A stretch of 62,128 nucleotides of DNA. Source: Lachnospiraceae bacterium. Lineage in GTDB: Bacteria; Bacillota; Clostridia; Lachnospirales; Lachnospiraceae. Shown one piece after another: positions 44,565 to 55,500 of this stretch (the first letter of the stretch is position 1; the number at the start of each line of letters is the position of its first letter). The position numbers and the translations under genes are program-made. The notes beneath the pieces were generated by a model. It was not told the DNA's origin and made no database searches. It worked only from the letters and a program-made list of their open reading frames with translations. Location of the stretch: positions 1 through 62,128 of the forward strand of contig SVEI01000009.1 of the NCBI GenBank assembly GCA_015057445.1, given 5' to 3'.

Positions 44565-46025
44565 ATGAACTATAGAGTAATAACATATATATTAGGATGG
44601 GTGTTGAATATTGAAGCTGCATTTATGTTAATGCCATTTATAGTGTCTCTTTTGTATGGGGAGTACTCTAAGGGAATGGCCTTTGTATGGGTTATGTTAG
44701 GAAGTGTAGCTATTGGAATCCTTTTAGTAATAAAAAAACCTAAGGATGCAACCTTTTATCTAAAGGAGGGTTTTGTAACCGTTGCATTAAGCTGGATAAT
44801 TATGTCTGTGGTGGGAGCTCTGCCATTTGTTATAAATGGAGACATTCCGCATTTTGTAGATGCTTTTTTTGAGACTGTTTCAGGTTTTACAACAACAGGA
44901 GCTAGTATATTATCTGATGTTGAGACTCTTGCTAGATGCAGTATGTTCTGGAGGTGTTTTACTCATTGGATAGGTGGTATGGGAGTTTTGGTATTTCTTC
45001 TTGCCATCGTGCCAATGGCAGGTGGAACCCATATGAACCTTATGAAGGCGGAAAGCCCAGGACCATCTGTAGGTAAGATAGTTCCTAAGGTTAAGAATAA
45101 CGCCATATTTTTATATGGAATTTATATTGTGATGACTATAATTATGGTGATATTTCTTTTGGCAGGAGATATGAGTTTATATGATTCATTATGTACAGCT
45201 TTTGGTACTGCTGGAACAGGTGGATTTGGATTGCACAACGATAGCTTTATGAGCCAGAGTCCTTATGTACAGTGGGTGGTAACTGTGTTTATGATTCTTT
45301 TTGGAGTGAATTTTGGAGTGTATTTCCTTTTAATAACCGGAAGATTAAAAGATGCATTTAAGCATGAGGAGGCAAGGACTTATTTTACAATAATCTTTGC
45401 GGCAGCAGCTATAATGTATATTGATTTAAGAGATATAATATCAGGTACAGGAAATGCAATAAGACACATATTCTTCCAGATTGGTTCCATAATGACAACT
45501 ACAGGATTTGCAAGTATGGACTTTGACCAATGGCCAGAGACTTCTAGGTTCGTACTGGTGTTACTTATGTTTATAGGTGCATGTGCAGGTAGTACAGGTG
45601 GTGGAATTAAGGTAGCAAGAATTATTATCCTGTTTAAGACCTTTATCAAGGAGATTATTTCTTTCTTACATCCTAGAAGTATAAAGAAGGTAAAGGTAGA
45701 GGGAAAGGTGTTAGAGCATGAGACTTTAAGAGCTACAAATGTATACTTTTTTACGTTTATGCTTATATTTACCCTATCTATGTTCCTTCTTACTTTAGAA
45801 GGAAAGGATATGGTTACAAATTTTACAGCGGTTGCTGCTACGTTAAATAACATAGGTCCAGGACTGTCATTGGTTGGACCAACGGGGAATTTTGGGTTTT
45901 TCTCAGATTTTTCAAAGCTGGTACTTAGCTTTGATATGTTAGCGGGAAGATTAGAGTTGTTCCCATTACTACTTCTTTTCTGTCCGTCAGTGTGGAAACC
46001 TAAGAAAAAAACTGCAAAAGTATAA
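44565..46025 (+). CDS. trkH: TrkH, potassium uptake channel subunit
   Basis: This 486-residue membrane protein is of the TrkH/KtrB superfamily. Four pore-loop selectivity filters are visible in order: SGFTTTGASIL, AGTGGFGLHN, TTTGFASMDF and NNIGPGLSL. Each keeps the Gly that lines the K+ filter. It forms the channel partner of the TrkA encoded just upstream. No other K+ transporter gene is near. Confidence 0.96.
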   Translation: MNYRVITYILGWVLNIEAAFMLMPFIVSLLYGEYSKGMAFVWVMLGSVAIGILLVIKKPKDATFYLKEGFVTVALSWIIMSVVGALPFVINGDIPHFVDAFFETVSGFTTTGASILSDVETLARCSMFWRCFTHWIGGMGVLVFLLAIVPMAGGTHMNLMKAESPGPSVGKIVPKVKNNAIFLYGIYIVMTIIMVIFLLAGDMSLYDSLCTAFGTAGTGGFGLHNDSFMSQSPYVQWVVTVFMILFGVNFGVYFLLITGRLKDAFKHEEARTYFTIIFAAAAIMYIDLRDIISGTGNAIRHIFFQIGSIMTTTGFASMDFDQWPETSRFVLVLLMFIGACAGSTGGGIKVARIIILFKTFIKEIISFLHPRSIKKVKVEGKVLEHETLRATNVYFFTFMLIFTLSMFLLTLEGKDMVTNFTAVAATLNNIGPGLSLVGPTGNFGFFSDFSKLVLSFDMLAGRLELFPLLLLFCPSVWKPKKKTAKV

Positions 46026-46047
46026 TATTTACGAGGGGAGGGATACC

Positions 46048-47847
46048 ATGAAGTTTAATTTGTCTGCTATTAATAGCACCAATATAAAAAAGGGAATAAG
46101 TTATATTAGAGAAAATGGATTGGATGGTATTGCCTCTAGAGTAAGATATAAGATGCAGGGACCGGGGCTTGGTTACAATGTTTGGTATAGGGATAATCAT
46201 GAAGCAAGCCATGAAGAGCTTGAGTTTCAGAGAAATACAGACTTCACCTATAAACCACTTATAAGCATCTTGGTGCCTATATATGAGACTCCGGAAAGAT
46301 ACTTAAGAGATATGATAGAGTCTGTTGTTAATCAGACCTATAGTAATTGGCAATTGGTAATAGTTGATGGAAGTAAGAGAACGGAGGGACAACCCCACAC
46401 TGAAACCATTGTTAGAGAATACATGGAGGAACACAGAAAAATTGTGTATGCTCCCCTTGAGAAAAATTTTGGAATTGCCATGAATACTAATATGGCATTT
46501 AACTATTCCACAGGAGAATACATAACTCTCCTTGATCATGATGATATGCTTACGCCAGATGCTTTGTTCTCGGTAGTTAAGGCGCTTCAAGAGGAAAAAT
46601 ACGATGTGCTTTATTCTGACGAGGATAAGATTGCTGAGGATGGGTCAAGAGTTTCAGACCCGGCGTTTAAACCGGATTTTTCTATAGATTTGTTGAGAGC
46701 CCATAACTATATTACTCATTTGTTTGTAGTAAAGAGAAAGCTACTCCTTGATGTAGGAGGTTTTGATTCGGAATATGATGGCGCTCAGGATTATGATTTG
46801 GCTTTAAAATGTAGTGAGAAAACTAAGAGCATAAAGCACATTCCAAGAGTGCTTTATCACTGGAGAATAAATGATAAGTCTGTAGCCCTAAATCCACATA
46901 AAAAAGAGTACGCCAAGGAAGCGGGTAAAAGGGCACTCCAGGCTCATATAGAAAGAAGTGGATGCTATGCCACTGTAACTCATACAGATATGTGGGGAAT
47001 GTACAAGGTAAACTATGAAACTCCTGGAAACCCATTGTTATCTATAGTGATTCCAGGTGGTAATAATAGAGAAATTATAGAAAAGTGTATAGGTCCACTC
47101 TTTGAGAAAACAAGATATAGTGATTTTGAGCTTATAATTGTTAATTCGCATACGGATGATAATGTTTTGCAAAAGTTCTATGCAAGGTTAGAGGCTACCA
47201 GAAAGAATATCAGAGTACTAGAATACGATGGTACTCCGGCGGTGATACACATGAGAAATTATGGTGCGTCTAAGGCAAAGGGAGATTATATTTTGTTCCT
47301 TGATTATGGCGTAGAGAAGATAGAGGTAACTGCTGTTAAGGAGATGCTTGGTCATTGTATGCGAAAAGAAGTTGGTGTTGTTGGTGGCGCTTTGTTTGCC
47401 GATAATGGGGCAACTATTTCCCAGGGAATTGCAGTAGGTGTAAATGGTCCATTTTGTCATTTGTATAAGGGAATCAAAAAGGGTGATTTTGGATACCTTA
47501 TGCACAACCATGTAAATGCTAATTTCAGTGCGGTATCTGGTTCCTGTATGATGGTTAAGACAGAGCTTTTTAGGGGAATTGGAGGCTTTTCTGAAAAGTT
47601 TGTCACAGAGTTTTCAGATGTGGATTTTTGCCTTAGGATAAGGGAACACGGATATTTGATTGTGGGAGTTGCAGATGCAACCTGGCATTTTTATAGCGCT
47701 GCTAATACGAAGCGTGATGACTACAAGACATATTTCGAGAGGGAAAAGGGACTTTTCGAGATATTGTGGTCTAATATAATTACCAATGGAGATCCATATT
47801 ATAATCCTAATTTTACCAGGAATGGGGATTATCACGATATAAAATAA
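46048..47847 (+). CDS. Two-domain GT2 glycosyltransferase (rhamnosyltransferase-like)
   Basis: Two GT-A domains lie within 599 residues. The first (about 70-300) has ISILVPIYETPERYL, LLDHDDMLTPDALF and YSDEDKI, with the later DYDLALKC acceptor-site motif. The second (about 328-560) begins LSIVIPGGNNREII, lacks a clear DxD (LFLDYGVEKI) and has GFSEKFVTEFSDVDFCLRI. The arrangement matches large rhamnan or capsule glycosyltransferases of Firmicutes. It lies 22 bases after trkH behind GAGGGGAGGG but is probably functionally unrelated. The sugar is not predictable. Confidence 0.88.
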   Translation: MKFNLSAINSTNIKKGISYIRENGLDGIASRVRYKMQGPGLGYNVWYRDNHEASHEELEFQRNTDFTYKPLISILVPIYETPERYLRDMIESVVNQTYSNWQLVIVDGSKRTEGQPHTETIVREYMEEHRKIVYAPLEKNFGIAMNTNMAFNYSTGEYITLLDHDDMLTPDALFSVVKALQEEKYDVLYSDEDKIAEDGSRVSDPAFKPDFSIDLLRAHNYITHLFVVKRKLLLDVGGFDSEYDGAQDYDLALKCSEKTKSIKHIPRVLYHWRINDKSVALNPHKKEYAKEAGKRALQAHIERSGCYATVTHTDMWGMYKVNYETPGNPLLSIVIPGGNNREIIEKCIGPLFEKTRYSDFELIIVNSHTDDNVLQKFYARLEATRKNIRVLEYDGTPAVIHMRNYGASKAKGDYILFLDYGVEKIEVTAVKEMLGHCMRKEVGVVGGALFADNGATISQGIAVGVNGPFCHLYKGIKKGDFGYLMHNHVNANFSAVSGSCMMVKTELFRGIGGFSEKFVTEFSDVDFCLRIREHGYLIVGVADATWHFYSAANTKRDDYKTYFEREKGLFEILWSNIITNGDPYYNPNFTRNGDYHDIK

Positions 47848-47871
47848 CATTAAGAAAAACGGAGAAAAAGC

Positions 47872-49323
47872 ATGTTAATGAGTTTAAAACAAGAGTTAAA
47901 TGATTGTTATATGTACGGGGAAATTATTTCCCATCAGGGATTTGGTCCTGAGACAGGAATATCTATGAGAGAGATGATTAAATTTGATTTGCTGCAATTT
48001 TTGGCATATCTTATTGACAGGGAGTCAAGCCCTACTCTCTATTCAGAAATAAGCTTTATTCATCAATATTTAGGAGAGTACTTTACTCCTAATAAATTAG
48101 AAATTTTTAAGGTTGAGAGAACTTATGACAAATCATTTGCAGAGAATCCACCACGTTCACTTACATACTTTGTGAAAGCTGACTTATCAGGAAAGTCTGC
48201 ATATACAACAAAGGGATTTTCTAAGGCTAGAAATCTTTATAACATATATGTGAAAATGGGACAGGAATTTATCTCATCAAAGCGAGAGGCCAGTGCCAAG
48301 GAATTAGAAGCGTTTACCAGTTACACAGCCATGATGGAGGAATATATTAGAAGCTTTAAACTCTTTGAGCCAGGGAAGGGGCCTATACCTGCAGGAAAGA
48401 TTGCTAATGCAGGTAAAAATAAAAAGTCATCTGATAAGAATGATGGAGTGGAGAGCAAGCTTGATGGAATGAAGGGTAATCTTAATGTTAAGGAATTCTC
48501 AGACGAAGAGCTTAACTATGAAGACCTTATGAAGGAGCTTAATACATTAGTTGGACTTGATGAGGTTAAGAGAGATATTAAGAGCTTAGTCAATCTCTTA
48601 AAGGTTAAGAAAATGAGAGAGGAACGTGGCATGAAGCAGCCATCAGTATCTCTTCACATGGTATTTTCAGGAAATCCTGGAACAGGAAAGACTACAGTTG
48701 CCAGACTTTTATCCAAGATTTACAAATGTATTGATGTAGTTCCAAAGGGACACTTAGTTGAAGTAGACCGTTCAAATCTTGTAGAAGGTTATGTTGGACA
48801 GACAGCCATTAAAACTAAAGAAGTTGTAGAAAGTGCTTTAGGTGGAATTTTATTTATAGATGAGGCTTATACACTTACAGCGGGCAAGGATGGTAAAGAT
48901 TTTGGTCAAGAAGCGGTGGATACTCTTCTTAAGCTTATGGAGGATAACCGTGATAATCTAGTAGTAATAGTTGCTGGATACACTGACCTTATGAAGGAGT
49001 TTGTAGAGTCTAATCCAGGACTAAAGTCAAGATTTAACAAGTATATTTTCTTCAAAGATTATACAGGAGAACAGCTCTATGACATATTTATGTCCATGTG
49101 CGACAAACAGGAATATGTGCCTAATTCAGCTGGTAAGGAATATGTCAAAGAATACTTTAATGGCAAGGTAGAAAATAAAGATGAAAACTTCGCCAACGCA
49201 AGAGAAGTTAGAAACTATCTTGAGCGTTCTATTTCAAGACAGGCTTCACGAATCGTTGAGTTAGAAAATGTAAGTGACAAGCAACTTAAAACTCTTACTA
49301 AGTCAGACTTAGAGGAGAAATAA
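47872..49323 (+). CDS. CbxX/CfxQ (SpoVK-like) AAA+ ATPase
   Basis: The 483-residue protein has an N-terminal helical region (about 1-215, including a charged linker KNKKSSDKNDG) and a C-terminal AAA+ domain. Walker A is SGNPGTGKTTVA with Lys273 and Walker B is ILFIDEAYTL with Asp330-Glu331. Sensor and arginine-finger positions follow in NPGLKSRFNKYIFF. This is the CbxX/CfxQ family, which includes SpoVK and the Rubisco activase of red-type Rubisco. No Rubisco, sporulation or type VII secretion gene accompanies it, so its client is unknown. Confidence 0.87.
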   Translation: MLMSLKQELNDCYMYGEIISHQGFGPETGISMREMIKFDLLQFLAYLIDRESSPTLYSEISFIHQYLGEYFTPNKLEIFKVERTYDKSFAENPPRSLTYFVKADLSGKSAYTTKGFSKARNLYNIYVKMGQEFISSKREASAKELEAFTSYTAMMEEYIRSFKLFEPGKGPIPAGKIANAGKNKKSSDKNDGVESKLDGMKGNLNVKEFSDEELNYEDLMKELNTLVGLDEVKRDIKSLVNLLKVKKMREERGMKQPSVSLHMVFSGNPGTGKTTVARLLSKIYKCIDVVPKGHLVEVDRSNLVEGYVGQTAIKTKEVVESALGGILFIDEAYTLTAGKDGKDFGQEAVDTLLKLMEDNRDNLVVIVAGYTDLMKEFVESNPGLKSRFNKYIFFKDYTGEQLYDIFMSMCDKQEYVPNSAGKEYVKEYFNGKVENKDENFANAREVRNYLERSISRQASRIVELENVSDKQLKTLTKSDLEEK

Positions 49324-49340
49324 AATCAAGGGTAATTAAG

Positions 49341-49369
49341 TTGATAAAAAATTATTACTATGATAGAAT
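49341..49369 (+). promoter_or_regulatory. Promoter of the hisA-GH9-gtrA/yfhO group
   Basis: TTGATA, 17 bases, TAGAAT, with an extended -10 TG (49361-49362). A second weaker pair, TTGACC (49384) and TAGAGA (49407), lies just downstream. Confidence 0.65.
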
Positions 49370-49430
49370 GAGAAGGCTTGATTTTGACCAAAAGATAAGG
49401 CAAAATTAGAGACTTTGTATGGAGGATGTT

Positions 49431-50207
49431 ATGAAATTTCGACCATGTATTGATATTCATAATGGCTCTGTAAAACAAATAGTAGGTGGCAGTCTTAAGG
49501 ATGAAGCTGACAGTGCTTTAGACAATTATGTGTCAGAGCTAGGCGGTGACTTTTATGCTGATTTGTATAGGCAAAAAGGTCTTAAGGGTGGCCATATAAT
49601 AATACTAAATCCTGCGGGAAGTCAGTACTATGAAGCAGATGTCAGACAGGCAAGACTAGCCCTTGATGCTTATCCAGGCGGACTTCAAATTGGTGGTGGT
49701 ATAAACAGCCATAATGCCTCCGGATTCCTAAAAATGGGTGCATCCCATGTTATAGTCACATCCTATGTGTTCAAGGATGGGAATATAAGCTTTGAGAATC
49801 TAAAGGAGATAAGCAGAGAGGTTGGCAAGGACAGGCTTGTTATAGACCTAAGCTGTAGGAAACGGGATGGTGACTACTATGTGGTTACAGACAGGTGGCA
49901 AAAGTTTACGGACGTAAAGCTTAATGTGGATACTTTAGAGATGTTTTCTGAGTATTGTGATGAGTTCTTAATTCACGCAGTTGATGTGGAAGGGATGGCA
50001 AAGGGAATTGAAGGGGAACTTGCTGTACTTCTCGGTTCCTGGGCAAAAATTCCTATGACTTATGCCGGTGGCGTTGGTACATTTAAAGACTTAGAGAATT
50101 TAAAATGTTTGGGACAAAACAAGCTGGATGTAACAGTAGGAAGTGCCTTAGATATATTTGGCGGTAATATGATATTCGAGGATGTAATATCATTTTGTAA
50201 TACATAA
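49431..50207 (+). CDS. hisA: Eukaryotic-type HisA (ProFAR isomerase)
   Basis: HisA isomerises ProFAR to PRFAR in histidine synthesis. The start is ATG 49431 because GGAGG lies just before it, inside the longer frame from 49419. The 258-residue TIM barrel opens with FRPCIDIHNGSVKQIVGG and contains GGHIIILNP, QIGGGIN, VIDLSCRKRDG, LIHAVDVEGMAKGI, TYAGGV and VGSALDIFGGN. These match yeast HIS6 (CIDLHNGEVKQIVGG, VVDLSCRK, LIHAADVEGL, SSLDIFGGN) far better than the normal bacterial HisA (which has AIDLxxGxxVRL and HxVDLDGA). The gene stands alone, away from any his operon, with its own promoter, and 11 bases before the GH9 gene. Confidence 0.9.
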   Translation: MKFRPCIDIHNGSVKQIVGGSLKDEADSALDNYVSELGGDFYADLYRQKGLKGGHIIILNPAGSQYYEADVRQARLALDAYPGGLQIGGGINSHNASGFLKMGASHVIVTSYVFKDGNISFENLKEISREVGKDRLVIDLSCRKRDGDYYVVTDRWQKFTDVKLNVDTLEMFSEYCDEFLIHAVDVEGMAKGIEGELAVLLGSWAKIPMTYAGGVGTFKDLENLKCLGQNKLDVTVGSALDIFGGNMIFEDVISFCNT

Positions 50208-50218
50208 GGAGGGTAAAG

Positions 50219-52510
50219 ATGAGAAAGTTTAAGAAACACATGGCAATTCTTATATCAGCGGCAATGGCACTATCTATGGTGGCTTGTGGTGATAAGAAAA
50301 ATGATGATGCTAAGGTTGATGGACCTACAACAACAGAGGCCATAGAAGCGGAAGTTATTGAAGATACTTATGATTGGCCAACAACAGAGGTTCCAGTTGT
50401 AGAGAACAACAGATTTACAACTATTGAGGGTGCAGACGCTATGGGTGTTACCTTTGATAAGGACGTAAATGGATTCGTAACCTACGCAAATGGTGGTAAG
50501 TTCGAGATGATTCAGCAGGATGGACAGCTGGTTTGTAATATCGAGAAGACTGGTAGCGTAGAACACGGTGTGCAGATTTATTATGATGGATTTACTATGG
50601 CTAAGGATTGTGTGTACAATGTATCCTTTGACATTAGCTCAACAGTAGAACGTGAGGTTGAGTGGAGAGTTCAGATTAATGGTGGCGATTACCATGCATA
50701 CGCAAGTGAGAAGGTAACTATTGGACCGGAGACAAAGACCATCAATTACGAGTTTACTATGGCAGAGAATTCTGACCCGGCACCTAGATTCGTTATCAAT
50801 ATGGGTCACTATGAGGGACAGCCAGAGCTTCCAGCTCACAGTGTAACCGTAGATAACATTTCTCTCTTTGTAGTAGATGGCTCTAAGGCAGAGAAGATTG
50901 AGGGTGCCCCAACACCAATTCAGGTTAAGGTTAACCAGATAGGTTATGCGCCGGATGATGTTAAGACAGTAATTACAACATCTAAGGATGATGAGAGATT
51001 CAAGATTGTTAAGGCCGATACAGGTGAGACTGTATATATTGGAGAGTATGATCCAAAGCTTATCTTTGATGACAATGTAGGTTCAAATATTAAGCGTGGT
51101 GACTTCTCAGACTTTAAGGCAAGTGGAAACTTCAAGATTGTTTCTAGTCCTTCAGGAGAGTCTTATGAATTCTCAATTGGAGAGGGACTTTATGATGATA
51201 TCTATAAGGATACAATTCTTATGCTTTACAACCAGAGATGTGGATGCGAGCTTGATGTAAATATTTCTGCTGATTTTGCTCACGCTGCCTGTCATATGCA
51301 GGAGGCAACTATCTACGGAGATAATTCAGGAAAGACAGTTGATGTTTCAGGTGGATGGCATGATGCAGGTGACTACGGACGTTATGTAGTACCTGGTGCT
51401 AAGACTATTCAGGATTTATTCCTTGCTTATAGCGATTATGGTTATGATGCAGATGATATAGGAATTCCAGAAAGTGGAAATGGTACTCCAGACCTTTTAG
51501 ATGAGGCTAGATATGAGCTTGAGTGGATGCTTAAGATGCAGGATGAGGCAACTGGTGGTGTATATCATAAGGTTACAGCAGCAGTATTCCCAGAGACAGT
51601 ACTTGCAGTTGACGAGACAGACCCTATGATTCTCTCACCAATTTCTGCAGCATCAACAGGTGATTTTGCAGCAGTAATGGCTAAGGCATCAGTACTTTAT
51701 GCAGATTATGATGCGGATTTTGCTAAGAAGTGTTTAGAGGCTTCTAAGAAGGCATACGGATGGCTTGAAGCTAATCCAGACGAAAAGGGCTTTTGGAACC
51801 CAGATGATATAGTAACAGGAGAATATCCAGATAACTTTGTAGAAGATGAAAAATTATGGGCTGCAACAGAGCTTTATATTGCTACTGGTGAGCAGCAGTA
51901 CCTTGACGCAATTAACACATTGATGGGTGGAAAATATCGTATAGGTCTTGGTTGGGCTGATATAGGAGCCTACGCTCTCTATGACTTGGCTGTGGCTGAA
52001 GGAATTGATGCAACTCTAAAGGAAAATGCTAAGACATTATTCTTAGAGAAGGCAGATAAGTATCTTGCGGCTTGTAAGACTGATGGTTTCTATATGGGAC
52101 TTTCAGGCTATGTTTGGGGAAGTAACATGGATATAGCTCAAAATGGTGAGATGCTTCTTATGGCTAATAAGCTTGCTCCAAACCCAGAGTATGTGGAGTA
52201 TGCTCAGAAGCACAGAGATTATATATTTGGATTAAATGGTGTAGGATACTGTTATGTAACAGGCTATGGAGAGTTATCACCAGTGGGTACTCATCACAGA
52301 CCTTCACAGGTGCTTGGAACTACAATGCCAGGTATGCTTGTAGGTGGTGCTAATGAGAACCTTGAGGATCCATATGCACAGGCAGTATTATGGGGAATGC
52401 CAGGATCACTTTGCTACGTAGATAGCGAGCAGAGCTTCTCATGTAATGAGATTACAATCTACTGGAATTCACCACTTATATATCTTTTAACAGGATTAGA
52501 AAATCAGTAG
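50219..52510 (+). CDS. GH9 cellulase (endoglucanase) lipoprotein with CBM4/9-like module
   Basis: A lipoprotein signal ends in LSMVACG with lipid-acceptor Cys23, so the enzyme is tethered to the membrane outside. A linker is followed by a carbohydrate-binding module of the CBM4/9 type (about 60-220: VQIYYDGFTM, VEWRVQING, VTVDNISLFVVD) and an Ig-like CelD_N domain (about 228-330: VKVNQIGYAPDD). The GH9 (alpha/alpha)6 domain begins near 345 with GGWHDAGDYGRYV (Asp382, Asp385: nucleophile water activation). It has VGTHHRPS and ends with the acid Glu744 in SCNEITIYWNS. No dockerin is present. It probably cuts beta-1,4-glucans or oligomers at the cell surface. Confidence 0.93.
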   Translation: MRKFKKHMAILISAAMALSMVACGDKKNDDAKVDGPTTTEAIEAEVIEDTYDWPTTEVPVVENNRFTTIEGADAMGVTFDKDVNGFVTYANGGKFEMIQQDGQLVCNIEKTGSVEHGVQIYYDGFTMAKDCVYNVSFDISSTVEREVEWRVQINGGDYHAYASEKVTIGPETKTINYEFTMAENSDPAPRFVINMGHYEGQPELPAHSVTVDNISLFVVDGSKAEKIEGAPTPIQVKVNQIGYAPDDVKTVITTSKDDERFKIVKADTGETVYIGEYDPKLIFDDNVGSNIKRGDFSDFKASGNFKIVSSPSGESYEFSIGEGLYDDIYKDTILMLYNQRCGCELDVNISADFAHAACHMQEATIYGDNSGKTVDVSGGWHDAGDYGRYVVPGAKTIQDLFLAYSDYGYDADDIGIPESGNGTPDLLDEARYELEWMLKMQDEATGGVYHKVTAAVFPETVLAVDETDPMILSPISAASTGDFAAVMAKASVLYADYDADFAKKCLEASKKAYGWLEANPDEKGFWNPDDIVTGEYPDNFVEDEKLWAATELYIATGEQQYLDAINTLMGGKYRIGLGWADIGAYALYDLAVAEGIDATLKENAKTLFLEKADKYLAACKTDGFYMGLSGYVWGSNMDIAQNGEMLLMANKLAPNPEYVEYAQKHRDYIFGLNGVGYCYVTGYGELSPVGTHHRPSQVLGTTMPGMLVGGANENLEDPYAQAVLWGMPGSLCYVDSEQSFSCNEITIYWNSPLIYLLTGLENQ

Positions 52511-52522
52511 GAGTAGAGATTA

Positions 52523-55500
52523 ATGTTTGACTTGATAAAAAAAATGCTGGCAAATGACAAGATTAGATATCTTGTGGCCGGAGGTTGTACAACCTTTGTA
52601 AACCTTATAGCATTTTTCTTGCTTAGAAATTTTACTGACATTAATAGAAACTTATGCAATGCCATAGCAATCGCTATGGCAATTGCTTTTGCCTATTTTG
52701 CCAATAAGTTATTTGTATTCAAGAGCAAGAAATTAGGTGTACTTGGAACAATTACAGAGTGTGTTAGTTTTGTGGGCATGAGACTTGTGTCTATGCTAGT
52801 TGAAATATTGGGATTTGCTCTACTTTGTGACAGCTTTAGATTAAATGAACTTGCATCTAAGCTTTTAGTTCAGATTGTTGTGTTGGTACTGAACTACCTG
52901 TTCAGTAAGTTGGTTGTCTTTAAGAAGGAAAAGAAGGGCATAAAACAACATATAGTAGATAATAATCTATGCTATATATCCTTTGGAGTAGTAGCGGTGG
53001 TTATGCTTGGAGTTTGTATAGCTTCAGGAATTATGCCATTTGGAACAAGAGCCCTTACATTGGTAGATAGTTTGCATCAGTATGTACCATTTTTTGCAGA
53101 GTACAGAGATAAGCTTATGAATGAGGGTAGTTTATTCTATAGCTGGAATATAGCTTTGGGATCTAACTTTCTATCACTTACAAGCTATTATCTATCTAGC
53201 CCATTTAATTTCCTTGTTATTCTATTCAGCAAGGAAAATATACCTATGGCAATGTGCTTTATTATGTGTTTAAAGGTATGCCTTTCTGCTTATACTATGG
53301 CATATTTCCTTTCTAATAAGGGGAAGGAGAAGGATAATTCCTTCTATATAGTTCCTATAGCCGTTGCCTATGCCCTAAATAACTATGTAATAGGTTACTA
53401 CTGGAATATAATGTGGATAGATTGTATATTAATCTTCCCAATTATCATATTAGGTTTCCAAAAACTGATGGAAGACAGAGATCCTAGAATGTACACTTTG
53501 TCTATGTTCTATGCGTTGTATTGTAACTATTACATCGGTTTTATGGTATGTATATTTATGGTACTGTGGTTCTTCGTTTATAATCACAAGACCATTAAGA
53601 AGTTTTTCCTAGATGGAATTAATTTTGCCATATACTCACTGGCATCTGGTGGAATGGCAGCATTTCTACTTATACCAGCATACAAAGGAATCATGTCTAC
53701 CGCATCTGCGTCAGCACAGCTTCCAAAATGGACCTGGTATGGAAATGTATTTGACCTGTTGAAGAAGCAATTTTTCTGGTCGGATGCCATGACTAATCAG
53801 ACTTTTGATGGTGGAGTAAATCTATACTGTGGAATATTGGCAATATTTACAGCTTTTCTTTATCTCATATCAGACGACATTAAGCTTGCTGATAAGATAA
53901 AGAGATGTATATTGTTGGTTTTCTTGGTAATGAGTTTTAATAATGAGTTATTAAACTTTATATGGCACGGTTTCCACAATCAGTACGGAATACCTAATAG
54001 ATTTGCATTTCTTTATATATTTGTTTTACTTTTAATGGCATATGATGCACTTAAAATGCTTAAAAAGCAGCATGTGCTAATGGTGGTGTCTGCGGGAATG
54101 TTTGCAGCGTCATTTATATTCCTGATTAAGCTTAAATCAACAGGAATAGAAACCTTTAGCCTTGTATCAACCCTTGTCTTAATAGGTGTTTATACTGTGG
54201 TTTGTTCAATATTCTCTTGCAAGAAATTTAAGGAGAGCACGTTTGCCTATGTTCTATCAGGAGTATGCCTTTTAGAGCTTGTGGCGTCAGGTGTGTATAA
54301 CTTGGCGGATAATGGATATGCCGACATTGCAAAATATTACTCTTCAACTGATAAAGTAACTGTTGCCAATGAAATGGTGGAAGATATGGCAAAAGAAGCA
54401 GATACAGGATTCTATCGCTCTGAGCTAATGGATTCTACAGTGCTTAATGAAGTTACATGGCATAATATGCCAAGTGTTGGAACATTTTGCTCTACAGTGC
54501 TAGGAGAAACTGTAACTACCATGGGTAGATTGGGATTTTACACTGGAGCTAATGAGTTCCTTTATATGGGAGCTACACCATTTACAAACTCACTGTTTAA
54601 TGTTAGATACCTTTTGGAAAGAGAAGGGGATTTGAACAACTTTGATTTTGATTATGTTACATCTTGTGATGGAGTTGGAATTTACGAAAATCCATATCCA
54701 TTATCTCTTGGATTTGCAGTATCAAACAATGTTAAACAATATGATAGGGATAGTGGTGTTCCTATAAACAACCAGTCCAATTTAGCTGCACTTATGACGG
54801 GAGCAGAAAACTTCTTTGAGAATCAGTTCCCAAGTCTTTTGGCAAGTAGCGACAATATGGATGTGACTGTATCTGGAAATACAATTTCTTACGAGCCACA
54901 TCAATCAGGTAAAGCTAGCTTCATGGTGACATTTTCAATAGATACACCTGGAGATTACTATGTGAATTGTAGAGGCAACAGCATTACTAATATAAGATTT
55001 TATATTGATGGAGAGGAACTTGATTGCGACAGATATATGTGGCAGATATTCCATCTAGGCGATTTAAAAGAAGGACAGCAAATCAATATAGAATATATAT
55101 ATAATAATATTTCTAACTCTGGCTCAGCCTCCCTATATATGGCTACTTACGATGAGGACAAGTACGCGTACACACATCAGCTATTAAGTCAGAATATGCT
55201 TAAGGTTGAAAAATACGAGGACGGATATATTTACGGAACTATAGATATGCCGGAGCGCAAGACTATGTTTACATCAATACCATACGATGAAGGATGGAAG
55301 ATATTAGTAGACGGTGAGGAAACTGAGTATTATGCTATTGGAAAGGCCTTTATTGGTGTTGATATGACTCCTGGAGTTCATACTGTGGAAATGATTTATA
55401 TACCTGTGGGATTAAAATTGGGAATAATCATATCTGTAGGAGCTTGGTTAATCTTGCTTTTAGGAACCATCCTTTATAGCAAAAGGGATAAGGTGGATGA

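Noticed and set aside
47872-49323. AAA ATPase as EccA of a type VII secretion system
   Set aside because: No WXG100, FtsK/EssC or other secretion genes are present around it; only the general CbxX/CfxQ family is supported.
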